Shown piece by piece: positions 1-6,935 of a stretch of DNA of 45,801 nucleotides. A model generated the notes under the pieces. The model saw nothing but the letters and a program-made list of their open reading frames with translations. It was not told the DNA's origin and ran no database searches. Both the position numbers and the translations under genes were made by a program. Positions within the stretch are counted from its first letter, which is position 1. Each line of letters starts with the position of its first letter. Location of the stretch: assembly GCA_023301025.1 (NCBI GenBank), contig JALZUR010000013.1:1-45801 (forward strand), read 5' to 3'. The DNA comes from Bdellovibrionales bacterium. GTDB taxonomy: Bacteria; Bdellovibrionota; Bdellovibrionia; Bdellovibrionales; UBA1609.

Positions 1-1241
1 TTATAAACATTGTTTGTTTTAAGTTGAACATGATTTCCACCATAGTACTGTGATACATCGTTGTAGTAATGAGCTGTGTGGTAAATTGTTCTTGTGTTGT
101 GACCTAAGCTCTCCATGATATCAATTTCTAGTCTTTTTGTACCTTGATTTTGAAGGTTCTGATGAAGCAACCAAAAGGCAGGAAAAGTTCCTCTATGCTT
201 TGGTATCTTTATACGAGCTTCATAGTATCCAAATTTTGTGTGAAACTTGTCTCTTGAAGTAAGTAGACCCGAAAGATAAGGCTGATTTAGTGCCATCCAC
301 TTTTTATTGTCAGGTGTTTTAGCAGCTTGAATAGCTAGAGTGCTTCCGTTAAATTTGAATGGGTTGTATCCAATAGCATCGTGATCTTGACCATGAGGAT
401 GGTCCCCATTTATATCCACGTAGTACTGCTTTTCACCGTTCGTAATAGTGTCAGGGCCCCACTGATATGAAGTGTTCCATCTTGCTCTGTTAACATTCCA
501 ACCATTAAACTCATCACTAAATGCTAATCTATAACCAGATTTAAGATTTCTTGGAGTTTGGTCATCAATTAAGGAGCTGTTTGAATTAGAGCTGTTATTG
601 TTTGAAGTACTTGTGTTGTTAGAACCAGAATTAACATCAACTGTTTTTTCAACAGACTTACCAGAATACTGACCTGAAGAAGATATCGCAACAACATAAA
701 AAGATTGATTTCCAGAACCTAGACCACTTACTGTAGTACTGTTGCTTCCTGAAACTGTAGTTCTATAAGAGTTGTTTACATAAACATTATACTTTTCAGC
801 ACTAACATTTTGCCAATCTAATCTAACTGAATTTGAACCTTCAACATTTGCATTTAAGTAATTTGGTGTTTGAAAGTTACTGCTATTTTGACTGCTTTGA
901 TTTTGCACTTGATTGTTAGAAGATGAATTTGATCCATTTGTATTAAAATTTCTTGCAGCTGATTTTGGAGAATAATTGCCGTTATAATCTATAGCAACAA
1001 TTTGGTAGTTATGTGTACCTGAAGATAAAGAGTCTACTCTAAATTCATTAGTTCCAGTTGTTGTTTTATACTGATTATCAACATAAACATTGTATTTTTC
1101 AGCATTACCTACAGAACTCCAATGCAACCTAACGTTGCTTGCTTGTGATTCATCGGCATTTAAGTAACTTGGTGGTGAGACAGCATAAGCTGAGCTAGCG
1201 ATAAATAAAGTAACTATTGCGAAAAGTTTGTTAGATTTCAC
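1..1241 (-). CDS. Secreted FN3-FN3-GH16 family glycoside hydrolase (C-terminus outside window)
   Basis: Reads from a GTG start at 1241-1239 with a strong SD (GGAGG, 5-base spacing); about 413 codons are visible before the window edge. Residues 1-20 form a signal peptide ending SAYA, so the product is exported. Two fibronectin type III repeats follow (about 23-100 and 125-205); both contain AEKYNVYV and an N-x-Y-(K/R)-T-T stretch, so they look like duplicates. They are separated by Asn/Ser/Gln-rich linkers. The rest resembles GH16 beta-glucanases/laminarinases: LAFSDEFNG, YYEARIKIPK, AFWLLHQN and the catalytic motif EIDIME with E372 (nucleophile), D374 and E377 (acid/base). The likely substrate is a beta-1,3 or mixed-linkage glucan or a marine galactan; GH16 is broad, so this is unresolved. 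The frame is open throughout, so it looks intact. The GH16 call is firm, the substrate is not. Confidence 0.85.
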   Translation of the reverse strand, partial: MKSNKLFAIVTLFIASSAYAVSPPSYLNADESQASNVRLHWSSVGNAEKYNVYVDNQYKTTTGTNEFRVDSLSSGTHNYQIVAIDYNGNYSPKSAARNFNTNGSNSSSNNQVQNQSSQNSSNFQTPNYLNANVEGSNSVRLDWQNVSAEKYNVYVNNSYRTTVSGSNSTTVSGLGSGNQSFYVVAISSSGQYSGKSVEKTVDVNSGSNNTSTSNNNSSNSNSSLIDDQTPRNLKSGYRLAFSDEFNGWNVNRARWNTSYQWGPDTITNGEKQYYVDINGDHPHGQDHDAIGYNPFKFNGSTLAIQAAKTPDNKKWMALNQPYLSGLLTSRDKFHTKFGYYEARIKIPKHRGTFPAFWLLHQNLQNQGTKRLEIDIMESLGHNTRTIYHTAHYYNDVSQYYGGNHVQLKTNNVY

Positions 1242-1632
1242 GTTTTCCTCCAAATATTAAAACCTTGCAAAACCGCAAGACTTTTTTATCTTTGAACAAA
1301 ATTGCACAGGTCGTGCCACATGAAATCACTTTAAAGCTCTTTTAAGGGCTTAAAATCGTTTAAGGATTGAAAGTTTAACAAAGAATTTGACAACTATTGC
1401 GATAGTGTTGCGATGCCAAGTGCTTTTTCTTAAAATGAGACCTTAACTAAATTATAAAACAAGATTGCTGCTTTAGAGAATTATAAGATGTTATAACTTG
1501 GAGCTAGAGAGTGCCCAAAAATTCTTAAACTCTATGATAATTTTTTATTTTAAGAGAGTTGGATACGATAAAAATTTATAGAGCACTGTGGACTAAAAAA
1601 ATTAGATACTGACTTTTACAGCTTATATCAAA
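1242..1632. other. 391-base non-coding stretch: GH16 leader and end of scp-psd operon
   Basis: No open frame of note was found on either strand. On the minus strand it is the leader of the GH16 gene. Two TATAAT-like boxes (plus-strand ATTATA at 1451-1456 and 1480-1485) lack a recognisable -35, so the promoter is not fixed. Nearer the gene are a small hairpin GCAC/GTGC (1304-1316) and a second, CTTGC-GGTTTT-GCAAG (1264-1279), followed by GTTTTAATATTT and then the SD. The second hairpin lies directly before the ribosome binding site and could act on translation or termination; this is inference. The psd side holds the terminator candidate listed separately. Confidence 0.5.
1514..1555 (-). terminator. 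Possible terminator of the scpA-scpB-psd operon
   Basis: Inverted repeat TCTTAAA (1523-1529) / TTTAAGA (1549-1555) with a 19-base loop. On the minus strand it is followed by ATTTTT. The stem is short and AT-only, so it is a weak candidate, placed about 80 bases after psd. Confidence 0.35.
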
Positions 1633-2370
1633 CTACAGAAGTCTTTCAAAAAAAACTCTACCTTCTTTAACATCAAGTTTTTGTTGAGTCACAATAACAA
1701 CTGAAGAGCCCATTTCAAAAACCCCAAGTTCATCACCAGATTTAACTGAAACTGTTTTTTCAGTTTGAGTTCTTAAAAAAAGACCTTCTTTCATTTTAAT
1801 AGAACCAACATTTAAAGCACCTACCATTACTGTATACACATCTCCAAAATCAATACTTTTGACAAGAGAGACTGTACGGTAATTTTTTGCAAAAACAGAT
1901 GGGACACACTTAACAAACCATGGGGCAACAGGATAAAGAGGACCTTTGATCTCTTTAGTAAACAAAAGTTTCCCTGAGACTGGGTGGTGCACTCTATGGT
2001 AGTCTTGGGGACTTAAATAGTAGTTATAAAAATAAAAGGAGTCTGAGTCTTCTAAATTTTCTTCACCAATAAGTTCTTTTAATGAGTAGTTTTTTCCTTT
2101 GATTAAATAGGTTTGCCCTTTTTTAATTTTTCCAAAACTTACAAGTCGTCCTTGAGCAGGGTGAATGAAGGATTTTTTATCAATGGATACAAAATCTTTT
2201 TTTAAAGCACGAGTAAACATTTTATTAAGACTTTTAAATTTTTGTTTTTTAGCTTTATGAAAATCTATTTTATACAGTGAAACAAAATTTCTGATTACAA
2301 AAGAAATTAAAAAATTTGGTTTTTCAATATTAGCTACAAAGCCAACCAATGAACTTATAATTTTGGTCAA
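1633..2370 (-). CDS. psd: Phosphatidylserine decarboxylase proenzyme, catalytic Asp replaced by Gln
   Basis: Makes phosphatidylethanolamine from phosphatidylserine at the inner membrane; the family self-cleaves to create a pyruvoyl cofactor. 245 residues. Family signatures: the block at 71-83 (PAQGRLVSFGKIK, matching the PADG..GKI block), KGKNYSL, YLSPQDYHRVHHP (His125, His128, Asp123) and the self-cleavage site GSS (221-223; family usually GST), predicting cleavage at Gly221-Ser222. The striking difference is Gln73 at the position of the conserved Asp of the PxDG motif (E. coli Asp90), part of the Asp-His-Ser triad needed for self-processing; the codon is clearly CAA. The best start is a TTG two bases after the scpB stop, with no obvious SD, implying translational coupling. 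It is the last gene of the M50-scpA-scpB-psd operon. Family assignment is firm; activity is open. Confidence 0.88.
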   Translation of the reverse strand: MTKIISSLVGFVANIEKPNFLISFVIRNFVSLYKIDFHKAKKQKFKSLNKMFTRALKKDFVSIDKKSFIHPAQGRLVSFGKIKKGQTYLIKGKNYSLKELIGEENLEDSDSFYFYNYYLSPQDYHRVHHPVSGKLLFTKEIKGPLYPVAPWFVKCVPSVFAKNYRTVSLVKSIDFGDVYTVMVGALNVGSIKMKEGLFLRTQTEKTVSVKSGDELGVFEMGSSVVIVTQQKLDVKEGRVFFERLL

Positions 2371-2372
2371 GC

Positions 2373-3575
2373 TTATATATCTTTTAAAGGTTCAATTTCA
2401 TCATCAACTGAGATGTCATCTTCAGACTCTGAAGACTGACTAGTTGATTCACTAAACGAAAGATCTAAAATTTCATCATCTACATCTGTTTCAAGCTCAT
2501 CTTCAGTGTCTAAAGCTTCGTCTTCACTAAAGCTTGTCTCTTTAAGATTAAAATCTAAATCACTATCAATTGAAGTATCTGTTATCTCAACAGGTGCGAC
2601 ATCACTCTCATCTTTAACAGCATCGATGTCATCTGTGTTCTCTAAAGCTTTTATTTTCTCATCATATCGAACAAGCCAGTTTTGATCTCTCGTAGAGACT
2701 TCTTCTCCGACCATTAAAGCCTCTCTTATATTTTCCGCTTTTTCTTGCTCTTTTCTATCTTTTTCTCTTTTCTTCTCTTCTTCAAAGAATTCTGTACTAG
2801 TAGATATCACTGAAAGCTCACCCACAATTTTATCATGCTCTTCTTCACTAACAGAATAAGAGTCTTCAGAATTTTCTGAGAGTTTTCCCGTAAGTTGCGA
2901 TAAAGTCTGTTCCTCTTCTTTTTCATCCTCCATCCCAATACCTTCAGGAATAAGAGCTTCAATTTCAGATAAACTGGGAAGTTCACTTAAACTTCTGAGA
3001 CTAAAGACTTCTAAAAACTTACTCGTAGTTTTATAAAGCATAGGTTTTCCAGGAAGTTCACTTTTGCCAGCAAAAGCAAGCAAGTCTTTATCCATTAACC
3101 CTCTTATTAAATGACTTGAATCAACACCTCTAACATCATCTACTTGTGACTTAGTAATTGGCTGTTTATATGCAACAATAGAAAGAGTTTCTAGCGTGGG
3201 CCCAGTTAACCTAAAGGTCTTTGCCTTAATTGTGTTTTGTAAAAAAGGCTTCATCTCTTCAGAGGTTCTCAATTGGTAGCCTCCGCTAACAATCTTAAGC
3301 CTAAAAGATCTGTTCTCTTCTTCAAGGTCTAGCTTGTACTCATCAAGTGCTTCTTCAACTTCTTTATGCGAGATTAAAGGTGAATCATTATCATCCATAC
3401 CAAAGGCATTTGCAATCTGACTTAATCCAGTTGGCTTGTCGGTCACAAATAAAACAGCTTCAATAACTTTCTTACGCTCATCAATTGAAAATGGACACTC
3501 ACGTTCTTCTTCTAAGTCAGAAAAATCTAATTCTCTTTCAATCATATCTTCAGCTTTTTCTTGATCTTGAATCAT
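2373..3575 (-). CDS. scpB: Segregation and condensation protein B with long acidic tail
   Basis: Partner of ScpA and SMC in the bacterial condensin that compacts and segregates chromosomes. The ScpB core of two winged-helix domains occupies about residues 30-190 (KKVIEAVLFVTDKPT; LSIVAYKQPITKSQVDDVRG). ScpB is normally about 180-220 residues; here 200 further residues follow, strongly acidic and rich in Ser, Glu and Asp, probably disordered. This tail contains TEFFE (261-265), a pentapeptide also present in the ScpA tail. The gene overlaps the end of scpA by ATGA, so the two should be translated together and in matched amounts. An SD-like AAGG lies about nine bases before the ATG. Core function is confident; the role of the tail is unknown. 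Confidence 0.9.
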   Translation of the reverse strand: MIQDQEKAEDMIERELDFSDLEEERECPFSIDERKKVIEAVLFVTDKPTGLSQIANAFGMDDNDSPLISHKEVEEALDEYKLDLEEENRSFRLKIVSGGYQLRTSEEMKPFLQNTIKAKTFRLTGPTLETLSIVAYKQPITKSQVDDVRGVDSSHLIRGLMDKDLLAFAGKSELPGKPMLYKTTSKFLEVFSLRSLSELPSLSEIEALIPEGIGMEDEKEEEQTLSQLTGKLSENSEDSYSVSEEEHDKIVGELSVISTSTEFFEEEKKREKDRKEQEKAENIREALMVGEEVSTRDQNWLVRYDEKIKALENTDDIDAVKDESDVAPVEITDTSIDSDLDFNLKETSFSEDEALDTEDELETDVDDEILDLSFSESTSQSSESEDDISVDDEIEPLKDI

Positions 3576-4597
3576 AAACTATCACCTTCTAATTCTTTTT
3601 CTGCAGCTTCAATCTCTTCATCAGTCGCTAGGTCAGGGTTTACAACATCTGAATTATTTTCATCTTGATTTAAAAAGCTAAGAGTGTCGTCATTAACACG
3701 GTCGTCTATATTCTCAACTTCGTCTTCTTGATCTTTATCTGTATCTTCAAAAAACTCTGTACCATCAGAGATCTCAACTTTTGAATCCATAAAGAGTTCA
3801 GTTTGCAATTCATGGTTTAAACTCTCATAGTCTTCAACTTGCGAAACCACGTCTCCATCTAAATCACCAGTAACATTTAAGTGAATATCTGAATACGTAC
3901 CTGTTTGAGTAAGTCTCACAAATCCCATTTTGGAAAGCTCAAGTGTAGACAAAAAAGTGATCAAAAGTCTTGATCTGTAATCAGTTGTAAAATCCGATGG
4001 AAGATCAGCTAAGCTGAGTAACGTTGTTTTTAACTGTCCTGCTAAGTGAGTTTTTATTTCCATAACTCTTGATGCAATTGACTGAAGCTTAATACCCACT
4101 CTGTGTACTGTCTTTTTGACGCCTTTTAAAGCCTTCTTATAGTGAGTAATTAAAGCATACAAGGGATTGTCCTCAACTTTGACAACATCATCAGGGCGTT
4201 TAAAGTTTTTTTCTCTAAAACCTTTGGACCACACATCCCTACCTAGTAAAGATGATTCATAGATTTTTTTAGAGGCCTCTTGAAAAAGCTTATACTCGCG
4301 CAAACGTTTTAAAAGTTCACTCTTAGATTCTTCCAGATCAATCTCTTCATCTTCAGTTAAAAGCTCTTTTGGCATAAGCATACGGGACTTTATTTGAATT
4401 AAAGTCGCAGCCATGGCAATAAAATCCCCTGCCAGCTCTAGATCAAGTGTCTGCATTTTCTTTACAAAGTTTAGATATTGATCTGTGATTTGAACAATAT
4501 TTATGTTCATAATATCCATCTCTTCCTTTCTTATTAAGTAAAGGAGGAGTGCTAACGGACCTTCAAAATGCTCTAGGCTGACCTTGACATCGGACAT
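3572..4597 (-). CDS. scpA: Segregation and condensation protein A (kleisin)
   Basis: Kleisin subunit that bridges the SMC heads and binds ScpB. It starts with the typical ScpA block (FEGPLALLLYLIRKEEMDI, residues 11-29) and has the AGDFIAMAATLIQIKSRMLMP helix region. The C-terminal winged helix (about 190-250) that contacts an SMC head contains LLITFLSTLELSKMG. At 341 residues it is longer than the usual 240-270 because of an acidic tail from about 265 on, which includes TEFFE at 280-284. It lies 27 bases after the M50 protease gene and overlaps scpB by four bases, so it belongs to the same transcript. No defects seen. Confidence 0.92.
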   Translation of the reverse strand: MSDVKVSLEHFEGPLALLLYLIRKEEMDIMNINIVQITDQYLNFVKKMQTLDLELAGDFIAMAATLIQIKSRMLMPKELLTEDEEIDLEESKSELLKRLREYKLFQEASKKIYESSLLGRDVWSKGFREKNFKRPDDVVKVEDNPLYALITHYKKALKGVKKTVHRVGIKLQSIASRVMEIKTHLAGQLKTTLLSLADLPSDFTTDYRSRLLITFLSTLELSKMGFVRLTQTGTYSDIHLNVTGDLDGDVVSQVEDYESLNHELQTELFMDSKVEISDGTEFFEDTDKDQEDEVENIDDRVNDDTLSFLNQDENNSDVVNPDLATDEEIEAAEKELEGDSL

Positions 4598-4624
4598 TCT
4601 TAATATTCAACCAAGACATTCACC

Positions 4625-5338
4625 TTAAAGCAAACCAAAAATTGAATCAATTATAGGAGAAATGGCCACAAAGAGCAGAGCCGACACTGAGACTAAGATA
4701 TTTTTTAAAAAATAAACAGGGGTTGAAATAATTTGCAAAGCACCCCCGGCAACTCCATCAAAAATAATAACTGCAAAAAGAAGCATTCCAAGAACACCTG
4801 AGTTCTCCTCTAACCAGAGATTGGCTTTGTAAGGTAGGAATCTAGCTAAAATCTTACCTCCATCTAACGGATGAACAGGAATAAGGTTAAAAACAGCTAA
4901 AAATAAATTTATAAGTATAAATAAATCAAGCCCCTGCTTTAAAAGCGGGTTTGACCCAAAATCAAATGGGGTGAAGTTCATAAAAGTCATGACAAAAACA
5001 CCTATAAAAGCGAGCAAAACGTTTGAAGCTGGCCCCGCAAGAGCTATCCAAAACATATCATTTTTAGGATTTTTGAGATTATTAACTGACACAGGAACAG
5101 GCTTTGCCCAGCCAAAAAATAGTGGAGATCCACCAACAATAGCTAAAATTGGAAAAACTACCGTACCTAAAGGGTCCATGTGAGAGATAGGATTAAGAGT
5201 AAGTCTTCCCATATCGAGGGCTGTCCTATCGCCAAGCTTTTTTGCAACCCAACCATGGGCAAACTCATGAAAGCATAAAGCAAATAAAAAAGGCACATAG
5301 AACAAGGCAAGCTTTGCCATTACTAAGTTAATATCCAT
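4625..5338 (-). CDS. Site-2-protease-like M50 membrane metallopeptidase
   Basis: Integral membrane zinc protease of the M50 family, compact PDZ-less type (YwhC/Rv-type), 237 residues with about six hydrophobic segments. The zinc site is HEFAH (His24, Glu25, His28) in the first transmembrane helix, and the third ligand is Asp159 in VHPLDGG. GWAKPVPV and ALAGPASN are also typical. Members cut substrates inside the membrane; the substrate here cannot be told. It is the first gene of an operon with scpA, scpB and psd; M50-scpA-scpB adjacency is common in bacteria and does not by itself prove a shared process. It diverges from the acyl-CoA dehydrogenase gene, sharing a 119-base intergenic region. 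Confidence 0.88.
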   Translation of the reverse strand: MDINLVMAKLALFYVPFLFALCFHEFAHGWVAKKLGDRTALDMGRLTLNPISHMDPLGTVVFPILAIVGGSPLFFGWAKPVPVSVNNLKNPKNDMFWIALAGPASNVLLAFIGVFVMTFMNFTPFDFGSNPLLKQGLDLFILINLFLAVFNLIPVHPLDGGKILARFLPYKANLWLEENSGVLGMLLFAVIIFDGVAGGALQIISTPVYFLKNILVSVSALLFVAISPIIDSIFGLL

Positions 5339-5368
5339 AAGTCTCCATTGTATTGGTTTTAAATGATT

Positions 5369-5397
5369 TTGGTTTCAACCGCAACACGACATATAAA
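5369..5397 (+). promoter_or_regulatory. Possible sigma-70-type promoter for the acyl-CoA dehydrogenase
   Basis: TTGGTT (5369-5374), 17-base spacer, TATAAA (5392-5397), about 60 bases before the ATG. The -35 matches only three of six consensus positions, so this is a candidate only. Confidence 0.3.
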
Positions 5398-5457
5398 ATA
5401 ACTCGCCTGAAACTCAGTTTTTAGTTATTATGTGCCAATCAAAAGAGGGAGAAATAT

Positions 5458-6609
5458 ATGTCTGAAAAAATAATGCCATTAACAGAGTTAACACAAGATG
5501 AGACCGAATTTAGAGATGCCGTAAGGGATTTTGCTGAAGGAGATATTAAACCACTTGTAACAGAGATGGATCACAAAGCACAAATGGATCCAGCTTTGGT
5601 AAAAAAGTTTTTTGAAATGGGCATTATGGGAATTGAAACTCCAGAAAACTACGGAGGCTTAGGTGGAAGCTTCATGACAGCATGCTTAGTAGTTGAAGAA
5701 CTTGGCCGTGTTGATGGTTCGACCAGTGTTTTAGTAGACGTGCAAAACACATTAGTTACAAATGCATTTTTAAAATGGGGAAACGATGCAATGAAAGAGC
5801 GCTACCTCCCAAAACTTGCTACTGAATGGGTAGGAGCCTACGCTTTAAGTGAAAGCTCTTCTGGCTCTGATGCTTTTGCACTTCAATTAAAAGCAGAAGA
5901 TAAAGGAGATAAGTGGCTTTTAAACGGATCAAAACTTTGGATCACCAATGCTAATGAAGCAGATCTTTTTATTGCTTTTGCAAATGTAGACCCTTCAAAA
6001 GGTTATAAAGGAATCACAGCATTTTTAGTTGAAAAAGACTTTGTTGGTTTTGAAGTTGGAAAAAAGGAAGAAAAACTAGGGATCAGAGCAAGCTCTACAT
6101 GTGAACTTCGTTTTGAAAACTGTGAAGTTCCAAAAGAGAATATTTTAGGTGACGTTGGTAAAGGTTATAAAGTTGCCATCGAAACTTTAAATGAAGGACG
6201 CATCGGAATTGGTGCTCAAATGTTAGGAATTTCTCAAGGGGCTTACGATGCGACTTTAAAGTATATTAAAGAACGTGAACAATTTGGAAAATCTATATCT
6301 TCATTTCAAGGTGTGCAGTTTCAATTAGCAGAAATGAGAACTATGTTAGAGATGTCTAGATTATGTGTTTACAATGCCGCGCGACTAAAAGATTGTGGTA
6401 AAGACTTTGTAAAAGAAGCCGCTATAGCAAAACTATACTCTTCACGCACAGCTGAAAAGATTGCTTCAATGGCTGTAGACCTTTTTGGAGGGAACGGGTT
6501 TACCTCTGAATATCCTGTAGAGAAATTTTATAGAGATGCAAAGATTGGTCAGATTTATGAAGGCACATCAAACATGCAGCTTCAAACTATTGCTAAACTG
6601 GAGTTGTAA
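5458..6609 (+). CDS. Acyl-CoA dehydrogenase, short/branched-chain type
   Basis: FAD-dependent alpha,beta-dehydrogenation of acyl-CoA, passing electrons to ETF. 383 residues, full length for the family. Seen: LSESSSGSDA and WITNA (flavin and substrate contacts), REQFGKSISSFQGVQFQLAEM, and the C-terminal signature ending YEGTSNMQLQTIAK. Glu368 in IYEGTS is the catalytic base at the same position as in short-chain acyl-CoA dehydrogenases. SD GAGGGAGAAATAT precedes the ATG. It is a single gene with no beta-oxidation partners beside it; a thiolase operon lies 16 kb away. It may act on butyryl-CoA or on branched-chain amino-acid products; chain length cannot be settled from sequence alone. Confidence 0.9.
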   Translation: MSEKIMPLTELTQDETEFRDAVRDFAEGDIKPLVTEMDHKAQMDPALVKKFFEMGIMGIETPENYGGLGGSFMTACLVVEELGRVDGSTSVLVDVQNTLVTNAFLKWGNDAMKERYLPKLATEWVGAYALSESSSGSDAFALQLKAEDKGDKWLLNGSKLWITNANEADLFIAFANVDPSKGYKGITAFLVEKDFVGFEVGKKEEKLGIRASSTCELRFENCEVPKENILGDVGKGYKVAIETLNEGRIGIGAQMLGISQGAYDATLKYIKEREQFGKSISSFQGVQFQLAEMRTMLEMSRLCVYNAARLKDCGKDFVKEAAIAKLYSSRTAEKIASMAVDLFGGNGFTSEYPVEKFYRDAKIGQIYEGTSNMQLQTIAKLEL

Positions 6610-6650
6610 TTAAAATTTTTAAATAAATTCTAGGAACTTCTACTCGAAGT

Positions 6651-6692
6651 AAAAAATCAACTTAAGCACACTAAAATTAATGTGCTTAAGTT
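6651..6692 (-). terminator. Intrinsic terminator of the ldcA-mpl operon
   Basis: Perfect 12-base inverted repeat AACTTAAGCACA (6659-6670) / TGTGCTTAAGTT (6681-6692) with a 10-base loop. On the minus strand it is followed by GATTTTTT (T tract at 6651-6656). It sits 17 bases after the stop of the 56-residue small gene, and it may also slow plus-strand readthrough from the acyl-CoA dehydrogenase. Confidence 0.75.
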
Positions 6693-6708
6693 AAATATGT
6701 AAATAACT

Positions 6709-6879
6709 CTACATATAACTCACTTGGCTCACTGTATTTTTATCCAAAATATCTTGTTTTGCCAGTTTGTCATTTTCTATTTTAACACCACTTGCAGTCA
6801 TGCCTAATATAAAATAACTCAAGACCATTAGAATTCCTAAGGTCACCTGCTTTTCTGCTTTATCACTCAATTCAAACAA
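6709..6879 (-). CDS. Small single-pass membrane protein, 56 residues
   Basis: A short frame with TTG start (6879-6877) and strong SD (AAGGAG at 6892-6887, 7-base spacing), stop TAG at 6709-6711. It begins MFELSDKAEKQVTLG, then a hydrophobic segment (ILMVLSYFILGMTASGV, about residues 16-32) and a charged tail (IENDKLAKQDILDK). One membrane span is predicted, with no cleavage site. It lies 56 bases after mpl on the same strand and ends 17 bases before a strong terminator, so it is the last gene of the GNAT-ldcA-serine hydrolase-mpl operon. I do not recognise a family. SD, position and terminator support it being real; its role is unknown. Confidence 0.6.
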   Translation of the reverse strand: MFELSDKAEKQVTLGILMVLSYFILGMTASGVKIENDKLAKQDILDKNTVSQVSYM

Positions 6880-6935
6880 CGTACAACTCCTTTCTAAGAC
6901 CCATCAAGATCGGCTTAAAGGGTGCTAGACTTAAG

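Noticed and set aside
1264-1320. Cyclic-di-GMP (GEMM) riboswitch in the GH16 leader
   Set aside because: Some GCAC/GCAA pieces looked suggestive, but the conserved core and second stem are absent.
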